From assembly GCA_022703115.1 (NCBI GenBank), contig JAKLEK010000081.1:1-6710 (forward strand): a stretch of DNA of 6,710 nucleotides, given 5' to 3'. The notes under the pieces were generated by a model. The model was not told where the DNA came from. It did no database searches and was given only the letters and a program-made list of their open reading frames with translations. This DNA comes from Elusimicrobiota bacterium (GTDB lineage: Bacteria > Elusimicrobiota > Elusimicrobia > Elusimicrobiales > UBA9959). Positions 5,040 through 6,710 of this stretch are shown in pieces; within the stretch, counting starts at the first letter, position 1; the number at the start of each line of letters is the position of its first letter. The translations under genes and the position numbers were made by a program.

Positions 5040-6179
5040 CTATCTCTGGTACCTTTCGATGATCTTTCTCAGCTCCCCGGCCGCCCGTGCCGGATCGGGG
5101 AGGTCCAGCCCGGCCCATCCGCGCTTCAATCCGTCGATGCCGGCCGGGTCGGACAGGAGCTTCCTGAGCGAAGAACTGAACTCCTCCGCGAACTCCGGGC
5201 GCTCCTCCAGCAGTATCGCCGCCCCGGCCGACGCCAGGACCATGGCGTTCGCTTTCTGGTGGCCGCCCGGAGAGCCGGGGAGCGGCACCAGAACGGAGGG
5301 CTTTCTGAAGCGGGACAGCTCGCTTATGGTGCCCCCGCCCGACCGGCAGACCGCCAGGTCGGCGGCCGCGTAAGCCATCTCCATCTCGTCGCAATAAGCG
5401 AGGACCTTCAGCCGCGGAAGTCCGTCCAGACCGGCCTTGCGGTAGCCCTCCGCGATCTCCGCGTAGTCCCTTCTGCCGGTAACGTGCAGCAGGCCGAAAC
5501 GTGCGCCTTCCCGCGTCAGTTCTTTCGCCGCGCCGAGCGCGGCTTGGTTTATCGCCCTGGAGCCCTGGCTCCCGCCGAAGACCAGCACTACCGGGACGCC
5601 GTCCTCCAGGCCGAAATGCCGTCTGGCCGCGGAGGGCGGTATCTCCCGGGAAAAACATTCCCGTATCGGGGTGCCGGTGAGTTCGGTCTTTGACGCGAAA
5701 GGGTTTCGAGCGACAGGCAGTCCCAGGGCAACCACCGAGGCGAACCTCCCCGAAAGCCGGTTCGCGAGTCCCAGCACGGCGTTGGAATCGTGTATCATGG
5801 AGGGCACCCCTTTCAGGGCCGCCGCGGCCACCGCCGGAAAGGAGACGTAGCCCCCGGTGCCGAAAACGAAGTCCGGCCTGAAATCGGAGAATATGCGGGC
5901 GCAGGCCAGGACCGAGGAGGCCAGCTTGCGGAAAAAAGCCGCGCAGGCGAGCGGAGAGGGTCCGCGCGGAAAGGAGACCACGTCCGTTTCCACGTAGGGG
6001 TAATATCTCTCCTGCAGCGCTCCGATGGAGATATCGTTCTTCCTGACCAGGAACAGGGGCTCCCAGCCTCCCGCCGCGCGGAGCTCTTCGGCCAGGGCCA
6101 GCCCCGGGTAGAAATGTCCGCCGGTGCCTCCCGAGGCTATTACGATCCGTCCGGGCCTGAAGCCGTCCCGTTCTCTCAT
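5040..6179 (-). CDS. murG: UDP-GlcNAc:lipid I N-acetylglucosaminyltransferase (lipid II synthase)
   Basis: Peripheral inner-membrane GT28/GT-B glycosyltransferase that adds GlcNAc from UDP-GlcNAc to lipid I, giving lipid II, the last cytoplasmic step of peptidoglycan synthesis. The 379 residues are slightly longer than E. coli MurG (355). The N-terminal glycine loops SGGTGGHFYPGLALAEEL (16-33, His22) and GTGGYVSFP (107-115) are intact, as are GGSQGSRAIN (202-211) and a sugar-nucleotide region with E287 and HQ (307-308). Some signatures differ from the common consensus: HDSNAVLGLANR (130-141) for HEQNAVPGLTN, RSGGGTISEL (279-288) for RAGAMTVSEL, and PLPGSPGGHQ (299-308) for PLPxAADDHQ. Its ATG overlaps the ftsW stop (ATGA) and has only a weak AGGA upstream, so translation is probably coupled. 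The ftsW linkage supports MurG over other GT28 enzymes. Confidence 0.95.
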   Translation of the reverse strand: MRERDGFRPGRIVIASGGTGGHFYPGLALAEELRAAGGWEPLFLVRKNDISIGALQERYYPYVETDVVSFPRGPSPLACAAFFRKLASSVLACARIFSDFRPDFVFGTGGYVSFPAVAAAALKGVPSMIHDSNAVLGLANRLSGRFASVVALGLPVARNPFASKTELTGTPIRECFSREIPPSAARRHFGLEDGVPVVLVFGGSQGSRAINQAALGAAKELTREGARFGLLHVTGRRDYAEIAEGYRKAGLDGLPRLKVLAYCDEMEMAYAAADLAVCRSGGGTISELSRFRKPSVLVPLPGSPGGHQKANAMVLASAGAAILLEERPEFAEEFSSSLRKLLSDPAGIDGLKRGWAGLDLPDPARAAGELRKIIERYQR

Positions 6180-6710
6180 AAGGAGGAGTTCCTGTGCGCC
6201 GATACGCTGAGTATGATGCCCGCCCCTATCATCGTCGCGAGTATCGAAGAGCCTCCGTAGGAGAAAAAAGGCAGCGGTATGCCTTTGGTCGGGATCAGCC
6301 CTATGGTCATGGCGATATTGAAGAACGCCTGAAGCGAGATGGTAAGCGTCAGGCCGAGGGCCGCGAGGGCGGAGTACAGCGTCTGCGCGTTCCTGGCCAC
6401 CCTCACCCCCTTGATCAGCAGCGCCAGGAAAAGAATGACGATCAAGAGGCTGCCGATAAGTCCCATTTCTTCCGCGACCACGGAGAAGATGAAGTCCGTA
6501 TGAGGTTCCGGGAGGTACATCAGCTTGATCTGAGACGCGCCCAGACCTTTACCCGCCCACCCGCCGGAACCGACCGCCAGCAGCGACTGCATCAGCTGGT
6601 ACCCGGCCCCGGAGGCGTCGGAATCCGGAGAGAGGAAGGTCTTTATGCGCGCTATACGGTAGGGATGGCGGAAAAGCTCCAGTACCGCCACCGGGACCAT
6701 GGCGGCTATA
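6176..6710 (-). CDS. ftsW: Septal peptidoglycan polymerase FtsW, C-terminal 177 residues (5' end cut by window)
   Basis: SEDS-family integral membrane glycosyltransferase that polymerises lipid II at the division septum together with its partner class B PBP (FtsI). The frame is open through the right edge, so about half of a ~370-residue protein is present. Visible SEDS landmarks, in order, are YRIARIKTFLSPDSDASGAGYQ, QSLLAVGSGGWAGKGLG, the signature KLMYLPEPHTDFIFSVVAEE, a hydrophobic segment (GSLLIVILFLALLI), and the C-terminal GLIPTKGIPLPFFSYGGSS. The PEPHTDFIF and PTKGIPLPFFSYGGSS forms, together with murG directly behind, favour FtsW over RodA. It ends in HRNSSL, and its TGA overlaps the murG start by 4 bp. 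The promoter must lie outside the window. Confidence 0.95.
   Translation of the reverse strand, partial: IAAMVPVAVLELFRHPYRIARIKTFLSPDSDASGAGYQLMQSLLAVGSGGWAGKGLGASQIKLMYLPEPHTDFIFSVVAEEMGLIGSLLIVILFLALLIKGVRVARNAQTLYSALAALGLTLTISLQAFFNIAMTIGLIPTKGIPLPFFSYGGSSILATMIGAGIILSVSAHRNSSL

Noticed and set aside
5005..5658. Alternative minus-strand frame of 217 codons inside murG
   Set aside because: It is an Arg/Gly-rich out-of-frame translation of murG. The MurG frame carries all family motifs through this region.
4848..5693. Plus-strand open frame of 281 codons opposite murG and the dehydrogenase
   Set aside because: It is a shadow of two well-supported minus-strand genes in G+C-rich DNA. It crosses both genes and shows no domain or ribosome-site support.
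6180..6188. TCCTCCTTA at the ftsW-murG junction on the minus strand, resembling the 16S anti-Shine-Dalgarno tail
   Set aside because: It simply encodes the last ftsW codons and the overlapping stop. It has the wrong polarity to act as a ribosome site, so it is treated as coincidence.
1..6710. CRISPR array, insertion sequence, tRNA or phage gene
   Set aside because: No regular repeats, transposase motifs, terminal inverted repeats or cloverleaf-like sequence were seen. All space is taken by ordinary genes or gaps under 240 bp.

Overview
The window is one gene-dense stretch from a bacterium, roughly 60% G+C by eye, with every credible gene on the minus strand. It therefore reads from high to low coordinates. 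Seven protein genes are present. The two at the edges are cut by the window: the 3' part of ftsW at the right and the 5' part of hisS at the left. A possible 33-codon leader ORF is added at low confidence. No tRNA, rRNA, CRISPR array or mobile element was seen, and no gene-free stretch exceeds 300 bases. The largest gap (1488-1725) holds a hairpin, an extended -10 promoter and the leader ORF. I cannot fix the phylum from sequence alone. The style of the secreted trypsin-like protease and the compact mixed gene order fit Elusimicrobiota or a similar deep-branching Gram-negative lineage, but this is a low-confidence inference from memory of such proteins.

Right part (6710-3896), in transcription order: ftsW (septal peptidoglycan polymerase, C-terminal 177 residues), murG (lipid II synthase, overlapping ftsW by 4 bp as ATGA) and an Ldh2/malate-lactate dehydrogenase family oxidoreductase 25 bp later. 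The first two belong to the division/cell-wall (dcw) cluster. In many bacteria murG is followed by murC/murB; here a dehydrogenase takes that place. A perfect 14-bp-stem hairpin follows it.

Middle part (3846-1726): a polytopic membrane protein of unknown function with about nine membrane segments and what looks like a degenerate internal duplication. Next, behind its own sigma70-type promoter, is a secreted trypsin/V8-like serine protease with an intact His-Asp-Ser triad. The -35 element of that promoter lies inside a perfect 14-bp palindrome, TTGACTTTAGTCAA. This looks like an operator of the FNR/FixK type (TTGA-N6-TCAA).

Left part (1708-1): a long hairpin ends the protease unit and directly abuts an extended -10 promoter (TGATATAAT). 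That promoter drives a leader of about 140 nt, then a Crp/Fnr-family regulator and histidyl-tRNA synthetase, which overlap by 4 bp (ATGA). The regulator keeps the cyclic-nucleotide phosphate-binding signature but has an unusual recognition helix.

The most testable idea in the window is that this Crp/Fnr-like protein binds the palindrome at the neighbouring protease promoter about 1.3 kb away. The other points worth a second look are the dcw cluster interrupted by an Ldh2-type enzyme, the diverged signature motifs of MurG, and the unknown membrane protein.
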